Source of the DNA: Tessaracoccus coleopterorum
GTDB lineage: Bacteria; Actinomycetota; Actinomycetes; Propionibacteriales; Propionibacteriaceae
Direction: 5' to 3'
DNA: 64,000 nucleotides
NCBI RefSeq assembly: GCF_011174705.1
Contig: NZ_JAANIJ010000001.1
Coordinates: forward strand, 3,348,001-3,412,000
The translations under genes and the position numbers were made by a program. The notes below the pieces were generated by a model, which saw only the letters and a list, made by a program, of their open reading frames with translations, ran no database searches and was not told the DNA's origin. This document shows, piece after piece, positions 20,279 through 34,521 of the stretch; the first letter of the stretch is position 1, and each line of letters starts with the position of its first letter.

Positions 20279-21521
20279 CTACTTGGTGAACTCGCTGAGC
20301 GTCTCACGCGCCTGGTCGAGCCAGCTCGTGTACGTCTCGATGGAGCGGGCCGCATCCTTGGCCTTGCGGGCCTCGCCCTTGGCCTCGGCCGCGGTGAGGT
20401 CGGCCTGCAGCTTCGCGATCTGCGTCTCGAACATCGCGACCGTGTCCTCGGCACGCCTGCGCGCCTCCGGATCGGTGCGGCGCCACTCGTCGGCCTCGAG
20501 CTGGGCGATCTTCTCGCCGATGGTGCGGACCCGGCCGTCCAGGTCGCGCATCGCCGCGCGCGGGACGTGCCCGAGGTCGTTGTACTTCTCCAGGAAGGCG
20601 CGGTGGATCTTCTTGGCGGCCTCGATGTCGGTCACGCCCTCGAGGTCGTTGGTGACCTGCTCGACGAGCGACTGCTTCGCCGCCAGGTTCTCGGACTGCT
20701 CCCCGTCGACCGCGCTCTGCGCCGTGGTGCGGGCGTCGAAGAACCGGTCCTGGATCGCGCGGAAGCGGGTCCACAGCGCGTCGTCGTCGGAGCGACGGGC
20801 GCTGCCGGCGGCCTTCCAGCGGGTCATCAGGTCACGGAACGCCGCGGAGGTCGCCCCCAGTCGGTCGAGTCGGCAAGCGGCTCGGCCTCGGCGATGATGG
20901 CCTCCTTGGCCGCCTTCGCCTCGTCGCGGCGGGAGTTCAACTCCGAGAAGTGTGCCTTGCGACGACGCGTGTACTGCGTGCGCGCAGAGGAGAACCGGTG
21001 CCACAGTTCGTTGTCTGTGGTGCGGTCCACGCGGGGGAGCGCCTTCCACTCGTCGAGCAGCACCCGGAAGCGGTCGACACCGCCGCGCCAGTCGTTGCCC
21101 TGCGACAGCGTCTCGGCCTCGACGACCATGGCCTCCTTTGCGGCGACCGTCAGGGCATTCTGCTCGGCGCGGGCGGCCTTGCGGGCCTCGATCTGCGCCG
21201 GGAGCACCTCACCCAGCGCGTCGAGCCGCCTGCCGAGCGACTCGAGATCGCCCACCGCGTTGGCGTCGGTGATGGTGGTGCGTGCCGCGGCGATCGCGTT
21301 CTTGGCCTCCTCCGGCGACATCGCCTGGGCCGCGACGCGCGACTCGAGAAGGCTCACCTCCGCCGCGAGGTTCTCGAAGCGGCGGACGTAGAACGCCATG
21401 GCCTCTTCAGGGTGGAGTCGGGGATCTGTCCGACACTTCGTTCGATGCCACCCGTGATGACGTAGACCGTGCCGTCGGGATCGACACGTCCGAAATCAGA
21501 GGGCGCTTGCGGTTCGCTCAT
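20279..21521 (-). CDS. DUF349 domain protein
   Basis: About 414 aa after repairs near 21406 and 20862. Highly charged and helical, with repeated DUF349 units visible as W-x-(x)-F patterns: ELWHRFSSARTQYTRRRKAHF and ALWTRFRAIQDRFFDART, each preceded by a LxxxWKA/LxxRWKA segment. Start at 21521 (MSEPQAPSDFGRVDPDG), chosen because a -10 box lies 6 nt ahead. No enzymatic residues are recognisable. The family is common in actinomycetes next to relA; its molecular role is not established to my knowledge. Confidence 0.85.
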
Positions 21522-21551
21522 GGCACCAATCTAGCCGGATAGGCTGGCCTT
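21522..21551. promoter_or_regulatory. divergent leaderless promoter pair
   Basis: Only 30 nt separate the two start codons. On the minus strand TAGATT (21533-21528) is 6 nt before ATG 21521. On the plus strand TAGGCT (21540-21545) is 6 nt before GTG 21552. The two -10 boxes lie 6 nt apart back to back, so each polymerase footprint covers the other gene's start. Confidence 0.55.
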
Positions 21552-22216
21552 GTGCTCATCCAGCCCATCACTTTGTCCCCTGGCAGTCGAACTGTTATCT
21601 TGTGCGCCGCGACGCGGAGGCGGTGGAGGCCCTGATCGTCGATCCGGGCGTCACCGCCGCCGGGGCGCTGAGCGGCCTCCTCGAGGACACGGGGCGCGGC
21701 CGGTGGCGCTGCTCGCGACGCACGGACACTTCGACCACATCGGCGACGCCCACCTGCTGGCGGCGCGCCTCGGCATCCCCTGTACCTGGCCGCGGCCGAC
21801 CAGCACCTCGTCACCCGCCCCGGCGCGGGCCTCGGCCCCACGGAGACGCGATGGTGGAGCGCCTGACCGGTGCAGTCGACGCGCCTGCGGTGGCCGACGT
21901 CCGCGACTACACGGCGCCCTTCGAGGCGGCCGGCCTGACCGTCGTACCGTTCGCCGCCCCGGCCACACCGCCGGATCAACCCTGCTCAGCGTCTCCGACG
22001 GTGAGGTGGGCGTCGTGTTCACCGGCGACGTGCTCTTCAGCGGGACCATCGGGCGCACCGATCTGCCCGGCGGTAACATGACCGCGATGCGCGAGACACT
22101 GACGCGCATCGTGGGGGAGTTCCCCGGCACCGCGACGCTCCTCCCGGGCATGGCGGCCGACCGACCTCGCCACCGAGATCGCCTCCAACCCGTATCTTCA
22201 GCCAGAGACCCTGTGA
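21552..22216 (+). CDS. metallo-beta-lactamase-fold hydrolase, glyoxalase II-like
   Basis: About 223 aa after seven repairs (near 21570, 21698, 21781, 21838, 21957, 22147, 22154), one of the most damaged genes here. The zinc motif THGHFDHIGD (near 21720) is the THxHxDH signature; other ligands are in APGHTAGSTL (near 21957), FTGDVLFSGTIGRTDLPGG and LPGHGGRTDL at the C-terminus. The family hydrolyses thioesters such as S-lactoyl-thiol; the thiol partner here would be mycothiol or another bacterial thiol. GTG start, leaderless. hisS begins 9 nt downstream, as in many actinomycetes. Confidence 0.88.
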
Positions 22217-22225
22217 GGACCAGTT

Positions 22226-23549
22226 ATGCCACGCCCCAGGCCGCTCAGCGGCTTTCCCGAGTTCCTGCCCGCCGGTAGGTTCGCCGAACTGGCGGTGCTC
22301 GACGTCGTCTCGTCGACGTTCGAGCTGCACGGCTTCGCGCCCATCGAGACCCGCGCCGTCGAGCAGTTGGAGCAGCTCTCCCGCAAGGGCGAGATCGACA
22401 AGGAGATCTACGTGGTGCGTCGGCTGCACGCCGACGCCGGCGATGCGGACGAGCTCGGCCTCCACTTCGACCTGACCGTGCCGTTCGCCCGCTACGTGCT
22501 GGAGAACTCCGGGCACCTCGCCTTCCCGTTCCGCCGCTACCAGATCCAGAAGGTGTGGCGCGGCGAGCGCCCCAGGAGGGCAGGTACCGCGAGTTCACGC
22601 AGGCCGACATCGACATCGTGGGCCAGGGCAGCCTCGCGGCGCACCACGACGTCGAGATCCCGCTCGTGGCCATCGACGTGTTCGAGAAGCTGCACCGCGA
22701 CCTCGGTCTTCCTCCGGTCACGCTGCACGTCAACAACCGCAAGCTGTCGGAGGGCTTCTACCGGGGCCTCGGCATCGACGACCCCGCCGCCGTCCTCCAG
22801 CGGGTCGACAAGTACGACAAGATCGGCCCGGATGCCGTGCGGGAGCTGCTCACCGCCGAAACCGGGCTGAGCCGCTCCCAGGCCGACGCCTGCGTGGCGC
22901 TCGCCGGCATCGCCTCGGCCGACGAGTCCTTCGTCGACGCTGTGCGGGCCCTCGGCGTGGAACACGAGCTGCTCGACACCGGCCTCGAGGAGCTCGCAGC
23001 GCTGATCCGCGTCGCCGGGCGCTCCGTGCCCGACCGGGTGCTGGTGGACCTCAAGATCGCCCGCGGCTCGACTACTACACCGGCACCGTCTACGAGACGC
23101 TGCTGCGGGGCTCCGAGAGGCTCGGTTCCGTCGCCTCCGGAGGCCGCTATGACTCGCTGGCCAGCGACGGGAAGACCACCTTCCCCGGCGTCGGCTACTC
23201 GTTCGGCATCACCCGCATCCTCGCCCTCTGATCGGGAAGGGTGCCCTCACCGCATCGCGCAGCGTTCCCAGCGCCGTCCTCGTCGCGGTCGACAGCGAGG
23301 AGACCCGCGAGCAGGCCATCGGGTGGCCGGCGCGCTGCGCTCCCGCGGCATCCCCGTCGAGGTGGCCCGAAGGCCGACAAGTTCGGCAAGCAGATCCGCT
23401 ACGCCGAACGGCGCGGCATCCCGTTCGTCTGGTTCGGCGCCGGCCACGACGACTCGGTCAAGGACATCCGCTCCGGTGAGCAGACCCCGGCCTCGCCCTC
23501 AGAGTGGTCCCCGCCTGCCGAGGACCTGTCGGTCACCGTCCACGCATGA
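22226..23549 (+). CDS. hisS: histidyl-tRNA synthetase
   Basis: Class II synthetase. 442 aa after repairs near 22570, 23067, 23231, 23320 and 23368. Motif 1 lies near the N-terminus ([14 protein letters not shown]), motif 2 region [16 protein letters not shown] (near 22530), the HisA loop [13 protein letters not shown] (near 23060), and motif 3 [11 protein letters not shown] (near 23191). The C-terminal anticodon domain is present. The stop overlaps the next ATG (23546). Confidence 0.94.
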
Positions 23550-24167
23550 CCACCCTCGGGATCATCGGGGCGGGCAAGCTGGGCACGGCCATCGGCCGCC
23601 TCGCCCTCGAGGCGGGGCACGCGGTGCTGCTCACCGGGTCGACGCGCCAACCGATGCTCGCCCTGATCATCGAGACCGTGCTGCCGGGTGCGCGCCTCGT
23701 CTCCGAGGCCGACCTGATCTCCGCGGCGGACATCGTGGTGCTCGCGGTGCCGTTCGGTAAGGCGGGCAGCATCGATTTCCCGGCGCTGACCGGCAAGGTC
23801 GTCGTCGACGCCATGAACGCCTGGGACGCGGCGGGCGGGCACCCCGAACCCGGCTGGGACGGCACCACCAGCTCGCTGATCGCCTCCCGCAACCGGTCGA
23901 TGCGGCTGGTGAAGTCGCTCAACCACATCTCCTACACCGACCTGACGGCCGACGCCCTCCCGGCGGGCACCCGCTGCGGCGGGCCGTCGGCGTCGTCTCC
24001 GACGATGCCGCCGCGAGGGCCGAGGTCGCGCGCCTGATCGACAGCCTCGGCTTCGACCCCGTGGAGGCTCCCGCGCGGCGTCGCGCTGCCTCGAACCCGA
24101 CTCGCCGCTCTTCGGTGCGCCCGTCGACGCCGGGTCGCTCAGGGCGGCATTCGCGGCGGCGCTGTAG
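23546..24167 (+). CDS. NpdG-like NADPH-dependent F420 reductase family protein
   Basis: 207 aa after repairs near 23970 and 24076. N-terminal Rossmann dinucleotide motif GIIGAGKLGTAIGRLALEAG, then LTGSTR, VLAVPFGKA and VVVDAMNAWD, and a short helical C-terminus ending SLRAAFAAAL. The family includes F420:NADP oxidoreductases and simple NADP-dependent reductases; F420 use is not shown by the sequence alone. Coupled to hisS by a 4-base overlap. Its stop codon lies inside the -10 box proposed for aspS. Confidence 0.75.
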
Positions 24168-24170
24168 AGT
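24165..24170 (+). promoter_or_regulatory. putative aspS -10 element
   Basis: TAGAGT matches TANNNT and starts on the upstream stop codon. A leader of about 45 nt with GAAAGGA at 24208-24214 precedes aspS. Confidence 0.4.
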
Positions 24171-24221
24171 GGGCCGCTGCTGAGCTGCACCGTCTATGCA
24201 GCCGGAACTGAAAGGAATACC

Positions 24222-26025
24222 GTGATCCGCACTCACGAAGCCGGAGCGCTGCGCGCCTCCGACGTCGGCCAGGAAGTCACGCTCGCCGGGTGGGTGGCCA
24301 AGCGCCGCGACCATGGCGGCGTCGCCTTCATCGACCTGCGCGACGCCTCCGGCATCTGCCAGATCGTCGTCCGCGACGAGTACCTCGCCTCCGCGGGCAT
24401 CCACGACCTGCGCAACGAGTTCTGCATCAAGGTGACAGGTGTCGTCGATGCCCGCACCGCCGAGAACGTGAACCCCAACATCCCCACCGGCGAGGTCGAG
24501 GTCGCGATCCGCGAGCTCGAGGTCCTCAACGCCGCCGCGCCGCTGCCGTTCCAGATCGACGAGCGCACCAACGTGGGGAGGAGGCCCGCCTCAGGTACCG
24601 CTACCTCGACCTGCGCCGCCCCGCCAGCACGACGCGCTTGTGCTGCGCTCGAAGGTAACGAAGGTGATCCGTGACGTGCTCGACCGGCACCGCTTCTACG
24701 ACATCGAGACCCCGACCCTGACCCGCTCGACGCCCGAGGGCGCCCGCGACTTCATCGTCCCGGCCCGCCTCCACCCGGGTAAGTGGTACGCCCTGCCGCA
24801 GAGCCCGCAGCTGTTCAAGCAGTTGCTGATGGTCGGCGGCATGGAGCGCTACTACCAGATCGCCCGCTGCTACCGCGACGAGGACTTCCGCGCCGACCGG
24901 CAGCCCGAGTTCACCCAGCTCGACATCGAGATGAGCTTCGTCGACCAGGACGACGTCATCGCGCTGGCCGAGGAGGTCATGGCCGAGTGCTGGAAGCTGA
25001 TCGGCGTCGACATGGTGGCCCGCTGCAGCGCATGACGTGGCACGACGCGATGAACAACTACGGCTCCGACAAGCCCGACCTGCGCTTCGACCTGTTGATC
25101 CGTGAGCTGACCGACTACTTCTCCGGGACGCCGTTCCGTGTCTTCCAGTCGGCCTACGTCGGGGCGTGGTCATGCCCGGCGGTGCCTCGCTGCCGCGCCG
25201 CCAGTTCGACGCCTGGCAGGAGTGGGCCAAGCAGCGCGGAGCGAAGGGTCTCGCCTACATCACGGTGCAGGACGACGGCACGCTCGGCGGCCCCGTCGCC
25301 AAGAACATCAGCGAGGCGGAGCGCGACGGCATCGCCGCGGCCATGGACGCCAAGCCCGGCGACGCGATCTTCTTCGCGGCAGGCGCCCGCGAGGCCTCGC
25401 AGGAGCTGCTCGGTGCCGCCCGCCTCGAGATCGCCCGCCGCACCGGCCTGATCGACGAGAACGCATGGAGCTTCCTCTGGATCGTCGACGCCCCGATGTT
25501 CAAGTCGACCGCCGACGCGGAGGCCTCCGGTGACGTGGCGCTCGGCCACGGCAACTGGACGGCCGTGCACCATGCGTTCACCTCGCCCAAGCCCGAGTCG
25601 ATGGACACCTTCGACACCGACCCCGGCTCCGCGCTCAGCTACGGCTACGACTTCGTGTGCAACGGCAACGAGGTGGGCGGCGGCTCGATCCGTATCCACC
25701 GCCGCGACGTGCAGGAGCGCGTTTTGAAGGTGATGGGCATCTCCGAGGATGAGGCGCAGGAACAGTTCGGGTTCCTCATCGACGCGTTCCAGTTCGGGGC
25801 ACCGCCGCACGGCGGCATCGCCTTCGGTCTCGACCGGCTCGTCATGCTGCTCGGCGGATTCGAGACGATCCGCGACGTCATCGCCTTCCCGAAGAGCGGC
25901 GGCGGGTTCGACCCGCTGACCGAGGCTCCCGCCCCATCACGGTGCAGCAGCGCCGCGAGGCCGGCGTCGACGCCAAGCCCGAGAAGAAGGAAGAGCCGAA
26001 GGCCGAGGCCGGCGCGAAGGCCTGA
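24222..26025 (+). CDS. aspS: aspartyl-tRNA synthetase
   Basis: Class IIb synthetase. 602 aa after repairs near 24575, 24626, 25020, 25164 and 25935. N-terminal OB anticodon domain ([24 protein letters not shown], shown here only as [12 protein letters not shown]), motif 1 around [20 protein letters not shown], motif 2 [20 protein letters not shown] split over 24865-24920, the GAD insert, and motif 3 [13 protein letters not shown] (near 25815). The C-terminal tail is short and Lys/Glu-rich. GTG start with GAAAGGA 7 nt upstream. Whether it is discriminating or also charges Asn-tRNA cannot be decided here. Confidence 0.95.
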
Positions 26026-26042
26026 CCGACCGCAAACGCGCT

Positions 26043-26074
26043 CGGCGGCGGCGGGAGGATCCCCACCGCCGCCG
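26043..26074. terminator. GC-rich hairpin terminator
   Basis: CGGCGGCGG...CCGCCGCCG stem with an inner GGG/CCC pairing and a six-base loop, between the convergent aspS and exporter genes; likely bidirectional. Confidence 0.65.
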
Positions 26075-26094
26075 ATCGGCGTTTCCGGGCCGCC

Positions 26095-27314
26095 TCAGCC
26101 GAGCGCGACCCGCGGGTCGCGGTGGGGCGCAGCACCAGCCACAGCACCGAGGTCGCGACCAGGGCACAGGCCAGCATCGACGTACCCATCGGCACGGCGC
26201 TCGTCATGGGCACCAGACCGATCAGCGGCCCGACCGCCGAGCCCACCACCTGGGTGGTGGCGCCCATCAGGGAGGCAGCGGTGCCGGAACGCTCCCGGTG
26301 GTTCTGCAGCACGAGCAGCTGTGTGCAGGGCGCCGAGGAGCCGAACCCGAACGTGAACATGAACAGCGCGGGACCAGTGGCAGATAGCCGACGTCGGCGG
26401 CGTTGACGGCGAGCACGGCGAGCGCGGCGGCCACCATCAGCGTCGTCGACGCGATGAGCACACGGGGGCGCCGATGCGCTGCGCAGCCCGGCTGCCGAGC
26501 TGCACCCCGATGAACACGCCGCACGAGCAGATCGCGAACACGGCACCGAAGCCGCGCGCGCTCAACCCGTAGACGCTCTGCAGCAGCACCGAGGAGCTCG
26601 CCACATAGGAGAACAGGCCGCCGAATGCGAATGCGGCCACCAGGATGCCGCCCAGCGACGTCCGGTCACGGGCGACCAGCCCGAAGCCGTTCAGCAGTTC
26701 GCCCAGGCCGCCCGGGTCCGCTGGGCCGGGGCCTGGTTTCCACCGTCATCACGAGCACCAGGGTCACCACGAGGGCGCCGTAGCCAGCCAGCCCCCAGAA
26801 GATGCCGCGCCACGGCATGAAGCTCACCATCCACGACCCCACGATGGGCGCGATGATCGGCGCCAGGCCGGAGATGAGCGCGAGCCTGGACAGCATCACC
26901 ACCAGCGGGCGCCCGCTGAACAGGTCGCGCGCCATCGCCATTGCCACCACCGAACCGCCCGCGGCCCGATGCCCTGCAGCACCCGCATCGCGGTGAGGAA
27001 CCCGACGCCTGGGCGACCGCGACCAGCACGGACGACACGACGTGCAGCGTGGAGCACACCACCAGCGGCCAGCGGCGGCCGAGCCGGTCGCTGAGCGGCC
27101 CGACGATCAGTTGTCCGAGGGCGAACCCGAAGGTGGTGGCCGACAGGGTGATCTGGATCTGCGCGTCGGTCAGCGTCCACTCGTCCTTGATGACGGGGAA
27201 GGCGGGCAGGTACAGGTCGATGGTGAAGGGGCCCAGCCCCGTCAGGAGACCCAGAGTGACGATGATGGCGATGCGACGACGGCGCGAGTAGCGCCGTCCG
27301 AGGTCAGATTCCAT
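26095..27314 (-). CDS. Bcr/CflA-type multidrug MFS exporter
   Basis: About 408 aa with about 12 membrane helices after some seven repairs (near 27007, 26958, 26735, 26720, 26467, 26370, 26118). The N-terminal signature [16 protein letters not shown] and motif A in [14 protein letters not shown] place it in the drug:H+ antiporter-1 group of the Bcr/CflA type. Start at 27314 ([14 protein letters not shown], a basic cytoplasmic end). The stop at 26095-26097 assumes one lost base in a CCCC run near 26118; without it the frame would run through the terminator into aspS. Substrate unknown. Confidence 0.82.
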
Positions 27315-27403
27315 GGTGGTGGCGCCGCCCGGGATAGTTGTGTGATGGGACGAATGGAGATGCTATGCCGGTTTTCAACCATCTCCAAGCTGAGGGCAGC
27401 GGG

Positions 27404-27416
27404 TACAGTGACGGGC
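27404..27416 (+). promoter_or_regulatory. putative leaderless promoter for rarA
   Basis: TACAGT at 27404-27409, 7 nt before GTG 27417; no ribosome binding site. Confidence 0.5.
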
Positions 27417-28771
27417 GTGTCGACCGACCTCTTCGGAAACCCCGATCCGACCCCGCCCAGCGGGGTGGCTCGCTGAGCGACGCCGCCAACCCTCAGGCGC
27501 CGCTCGCGGTGCGGCTCCGACCCCGCACCCTCGACGAGATCGTGGGGCAGCAGCACCTGCTCGCGCCCGGCTCGCCGCTGCGCAGGCTGGCCGACGGCCA
27601 ACCCATGTCCGTGTTCCTGTGGGGCCGCCGGGCGTGGGCAAGACCACCATCGCCTCGGTCGTCTCGCAGGCGACCCAGCGCCGCTTCGTCGAGCTGTCCG
27701 CCGTCACCGCGGGAGTGAAGGAGGTGCGCGCCGAGATCGAGGAGGCCCGCCGCCAACTCGCCCGGGGCGCGCCACGGTCCTCTTCGTCGATGAGGTGCAC
27801 CGCTTCTCGAAGGCGCAGCAGGACGTGCTGCTCCCTGCCGTGGAGAACCGGCTGGTCACCCTGATCGCCGCGACCACGGAGAACCCTTCGTTCTCCGTGA
27901 TCTCACCGCTGCTGTCCCGCTCGCTGCTGCTGCGGCTCCAGCCACTGACCACCGACGACCTGATCGACCTGCTCCAACGGGCCCTGACCGACACGCGCGG
28001 ACTGCGCACCGCGGCAGGGGAGCAGCTCAGCCTCGACGAGGCGGCCCGGGACATGATCATCCGGCTCTCCGGGGAGACGCGCGGCGCGCCCTCACCTACC
28101 TTGAGGAGTCCGCCGCGGCCACCGACGCCGTCGGAGGCACCGCGATCGACCAGGCCGCCGTCGAGTCGTCCGCCGACCGGGCGGCCGTGCGCTACGACAG
28201 GGACGGTGACCAGCACTACGACGTCATCTCCGCCTTCATCAAGTCGATCCGCGGCTCCGATGTGGATGCCGCCCTGCACTACCTCGCCCGGATGCTCGAG
28301 GCGGGGAGGACCCGCGCTTCGTCGCCCGGCGCCTCATGATCTCCGCCTCCGAGGACATCGGCATGGCCTCCAGCGGTGTGCTCCAGACCTGTGTGGCCGC
28401 GGCCCAGGCCGTCCAGCTGCTCGGGATGCCCGAGGCCCGCATCACCCTCGCCCACGCCACGGTCGCGGCGGCCACCGCACCCAAGTCGAACGCCGCATAC
28501 GTCGCCCTCGACAAGGCGATCGCAGACATCCGGAGGGTAAGGGCACAGGCGTTCCCGCTCACCTGCGCGACGCGCACTACTCGGGGCGAAGAAGCTCGGC
28601 CACGGCGAGGGATACCGGTACCCGCACGACTTCGAGCACGGTGTCGTCGCCCAGACGTACCTGCCCGAGGACCTCGAGGCCGCCCGGTACTACGAGCCGA
28701 CGGTCAACGGGCAGGAGGCGGTCATCGCCGAGCGTGTGCGGCTGCTCCGGGGCCTGCTCGGGCGCGACTGA
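27417..28771 (+). CDS. rarA: replication-associated recombination ATPase RarA (MgsA)
   Basis: AAA+ protein related to clamp loaders that acts at stalled forks. About 453 aa after seven repairs (near 27464, 27622, 27769, 28074, 28304, 28540, 28587). [18 protein letters not shown] near the N-terminus, Walker [12 protein letters not shown], Walker [16 protein letters not shown], sensor [20 protein letters not shown], and the RarA-specific C-terminal part with [17 protein letters not shown] [14 protein letters not shown] and [10 protein letters not shown]. Often next to aspS/alaS in actinomycetes, as here. Confidence 0.93.
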
Positions 28772-28843
28772 ACCGGTGGCGGGACGGGCAGGTACCGCCC
28801 GGGCATGCGGGTACACCGCCTGCTCATTCCGCGGCGGGTCGGC

Positions 28844-28856
28844 TACAGTTGCGCGC
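28844..28856 (+). promoter_or_regulatory. putative leaderless promoter
   Basis: TACAGT at 28844-28849, 7 nt before ATG 28857. Confidence 0.5.
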
Positions 28857-29231
28857 ATGACCGTTGGTGAAATCGCTGGCCTGATCGCGGCCGTGGCGCT
28901 CTGCGTCTTCGTCGCGCTCGCGGCCGTGCCTCTGTTGAAGCTCGGCCGGACCCTCGACGAGGTGCGCCTGGCCGTGCGCGACGTCGGAGCAACTCGGTGC
29001 CGATCCTGCAGGAGCTCAAGGGCACCGTGGTGGCGGCCAACGACGAGATCGGCAAGCTCAGCGTGGTCACCGAGGACGCCTCCAAGGTGTCCGGCCACGC
29101 CACCGTGGTCAGCGAGAACGCCGCCCAGCTGTCGACGCTTTTCGCCGCGACACTCGGCGGCCCGCTGGTCAAGACCGCGGCCTTCACCTTCGGGTCCGGC
29201 AGGCGCTCAGCGGCCGGAAGAAGGCCAGGAA

Positions 29232-29235
<4 letters not shown>
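28857..29235 (+). CDS. DUF948 membrane-anchored protein
   Basis: 126 aa after repairs near 28989 and 29199. One N-terminal membrane helix ([20 protein letters not shown]) followed by an amphipathic helical tail of the type LxxxVxxANxxIxxL, ending in basic GRKKARK. This matches the DUF948 family that precedes alaS in actinomycetes. No catalytic motif. The stop overlaps the GTG of the next small gene. Confidence 0.8.
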
Positions 29236-32132
<2,897 letters not shown>

Positions 32133-32140
<8 letters not shown>

Positions 32141-32591
32141 CGGGGCACGGCTCGGCATCGACTGGGTAAGGCACGGATCGGGTGGCCGCCGCCAACCGCG
32201 GCACCACGTTCGCCTACCCGGTCGAGACCGTCCCGGCAGGGTCCGGGAACAGCGGCGCCTCGTGGTGCTGGTGGAGGAGTACGGCGTCGACGTCGTCTAC
32301 GTCGGACTGCCGCTCACCCTCGCCGGTGAGCGGGGCATCGCAGCGAACTTCGTGGAGGAGAAGGCGGCCGCGCTGGCCGGTGCGATCGCACCGGTGGAGG
32401 TGCGTCTCGTCGACGAGCGGATGAGCACAGTCTCGGCGTCGCGTAGCCTTGGTAGCGCCGGGCGTCGCGCGCGTCAGCAGCGCAGCGTCATCGATCAGGC
32501 CGCCGCCGTCGAGATCCTGCAGCGGGCGCTCGACGCCGAGCAGCGCGACGGTGGACCTGCAGGCGAGCGTGTCGAGAAGGAGGAACGGTGA
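32133..32591 (+). CDS. ruvX: RuvX/YqgF-family Holliday junction resolvase
   Basis: RNase H-fold protein implicated in rRNA maturation or junction cutting. 153 aa after three repairs (near 32165, 32180, 32238). Repaired N-terminus gives RLGIDWGKARIGVA with the first catalytic Asp; VGLPLTLAGE (near 32302) and VRLVDERMSTVSA (near 32401) carry the other acidic residues. GTG 32133 overlaps alaS; the stop overlaps mltG. Confidence 0.9.
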
Positions 32592-33700
32592 GCCCAGCGT
32601 TCATTGACAATGACGGGCGGCTGAACTGGCGCAAGATCGCCTACCACGGCCGCAGCGTCTTCGCCGTGCTGCTCGCGGCGGGCATCCTCTTCGGTGGCGG
32701 CTGGTTCGTCTACTCCAAGGCCAACGACGCGTATGTCACGTGGCGCACCACGGACGACTACATCGGGAGGGCACCGGCGAGAGCGTCGAGATCCTCATCC
32801 CTCGCGGCGCCACCTCGACGCAGATAGGCGACATCCTCACCGAGGCGCAGGTCATCAAGTCCACCCGCACGTTCCGCAAGGAGGTGCAGAGCAGCGGCGC
32901 CGCCAACGAACTGCAGTACGGCAGGTACAAGCTCGTCAAGCAGATCCCGCGGAGACCGCGCTCAAGATGCTGCTCGATCCCGCGAACAAGGTCAACCTCT
33001 GGGTCCTGTTCCCGAGGGAACCACGCTCGCGGAGCAGCAGCAGATCACCGCGAAGGCCACCAAGCTCCCACTCGACGAGGTCGTGGCCGGCGCGGCAGAC
33101 ACCAGCATCTTCAAGCTGCCTGACTACGCGCTCGGCAAGCTCGAAGGTTCCTGTTCCCGTCCAAGTACGCCGTCTCGGAGCCCCTGTGCCGGCGTGGATC
33201 TACGCCACCCAGATCGGCCAGTTCAACCGGATCGCCGAGGAGCTCGGCCTGGAGGCCGGCGCGGAGGCCCTGGGCAGACCCCGCTCGCGGTCGTGACTAC
33301 CGCTTCCATCATCGCCTCGGAGGTGACCAAGCCCGAGGATCAGCCGATGGTCGCGTCGGTCATCTACAACCGGCTCGCCCAGGGCATGATGCTCGAGATG
33401 GACTCGACGGTGCACTACGCCGTCGGCAAGTCCGGCAAGGTCACCACCACCGCCGAGGACCGGGCAGACCCGTCGCCGTACAACACCTACATGCACAAGG
33501 GACTCCCGCCGGGTCCGATCAGCAACCCGGGCCGGACGGCGCTCGCGGCGGCGCTCAATCCGGCCGACTCCGACGCCCTGTTCTTCGTGACGGTCAACCC
33601 GGAGACCGGCGACACCCGGTTCGCCGCCACCCTCGAGGAGCACAACGCCAACGTCGCCCTGTTCCGGCAGTGGTGCTCCGCGAACCCCGGCAGCTGCTGA
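32588..33700 (+). CDS. mltG: endolytic murein transglycosylase MltG
   Basis: Cleaves nascent glycan strands and acts as a terminator of glycan polymerisation. 372 aa after six repairs (near 32767, 32950, 33013, 33146, 33182, 33272). One N-terminal membrane helix (SVFAVLLAAGILFGGGWFVY), a LysM-like subdomain, then the YceG catalytic core with the Glu-containing TASIIASEVTKPEDQPMVAS (near 33300) and LEMDSTVHYAVG, YNTYMHKGLPPGPISNPG. Located between ruvX and aroE, as in most actinomycetes. Confidence 0.93.
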
Positions 33701-34508
33701 TGCTCACCGGGTCGTGGGCGATCCCGCGGGCCACTCACTCTCGCCCGCGATCCACCGCGCCGGCTACGCCGCGAACGGGCTCGACTGGAGCTACGACGCG
33801 TACACCGTCGCGCCGAACGACCTGGCCGCGTTCGTGCAGGCCAGGATCGACGACCCGGCGTGGGCGGGGCTGAGCGTGACGGCGCCGCACAAGGAGGCCA
33901 TCCTCGCGTTCGGGGCCGCCGACGAGCCGAGCCGGCTCGTCGGCGGCGGCAACACGCTCGTGTTCGGCGCGGATCCGACGGTCCACAACACGGACGTGCC
34001 CGGCTTCGTCCGCGCATGGCGGGCCCATGGGCTCGAGGCGCCGCGCAGCGCTGCGATCCTCGGCAACGGGGCCACCGCCCGCTCCATCGTGCTCGCCCTC
34101 GCCGGGCTCGGGACCCGGGAGATCGTGGTCCTTGCCCGCCGGCCCGAGCGTGCGCGGTCGCTCACCGACCTTGCCGGGCTGCTCGGCATGACCGCCGAGG
34201 TGCGGCCGCTGGCAGAGCGGCCCGACCACGTCGACCTCCTGGCCAGCACGATCCCCGCCGCCGCGGCCGCCCCGCACGCAGGGCGGCTCGCAGGCTCGGC
34301 CGGCGCGGTCTTCGACGTCGTCTACGACCCGTGGCCCACCCCGCTCACCGCCGCCGCGGAGGATCACGGCCTGGTGGTGCTCAACGGGCTCGACCTGCTC
34401 GCGGGGCAGGCCGTCGACCAGTTCCATCTCCTGACGGGTCGCCGGGTCACCTTCGAGCAGTGCCGTTCGGCTGCCGGTCGCGAACTGAGCCGACGCTCCG
34501 CACTCTGA
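33700..34508 (+). CDS. aroE: shikimate dehydrogenase
   Basis: Reduces 3-dehydroshikimate with NADPH. 269 aa after one repair near 33710, which restores [13 protein letters not shown]. The catalytic Lys/Asp pair is in TAPHKEAI (near 33880) and HNTDVPGF (near 33985); the NADP loop is [15 protein letters not shown]. The usual NRT cofactor motif appears as ARRPERA. ATG overlaps the mltG stop. Confidence 0.93.
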
Positions 34509-34521
34509 CACAATGTCGGAC
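34509..34521 (+). promoter_or_regulatory. putative leaderless promoter for aroC
   Basis: CACAAT at 34509-34514, a near match to TANNNT, is 7 nt before ATG 34522. This favours ATG 34522 over ATG 34513 as the aroC start. Confidence 0.35.

Noticed and set aside
24168..24221. T-box leader before aspS
   Set aside because: The leader is about 45 nt, too short for a T-box, and no T-box core is visible.
26098..26130. Extension of the exporter through the terminator into aspS
   Set aside because: A single lost C in the CCCC run near 26118 gives a natural stop at 26095 before the hairpin.
28772..28843. Possible terminator after rarA (GC-rich inverted stretches)
   Set aside because: Only short, imperfect pairings; nothing convincing.
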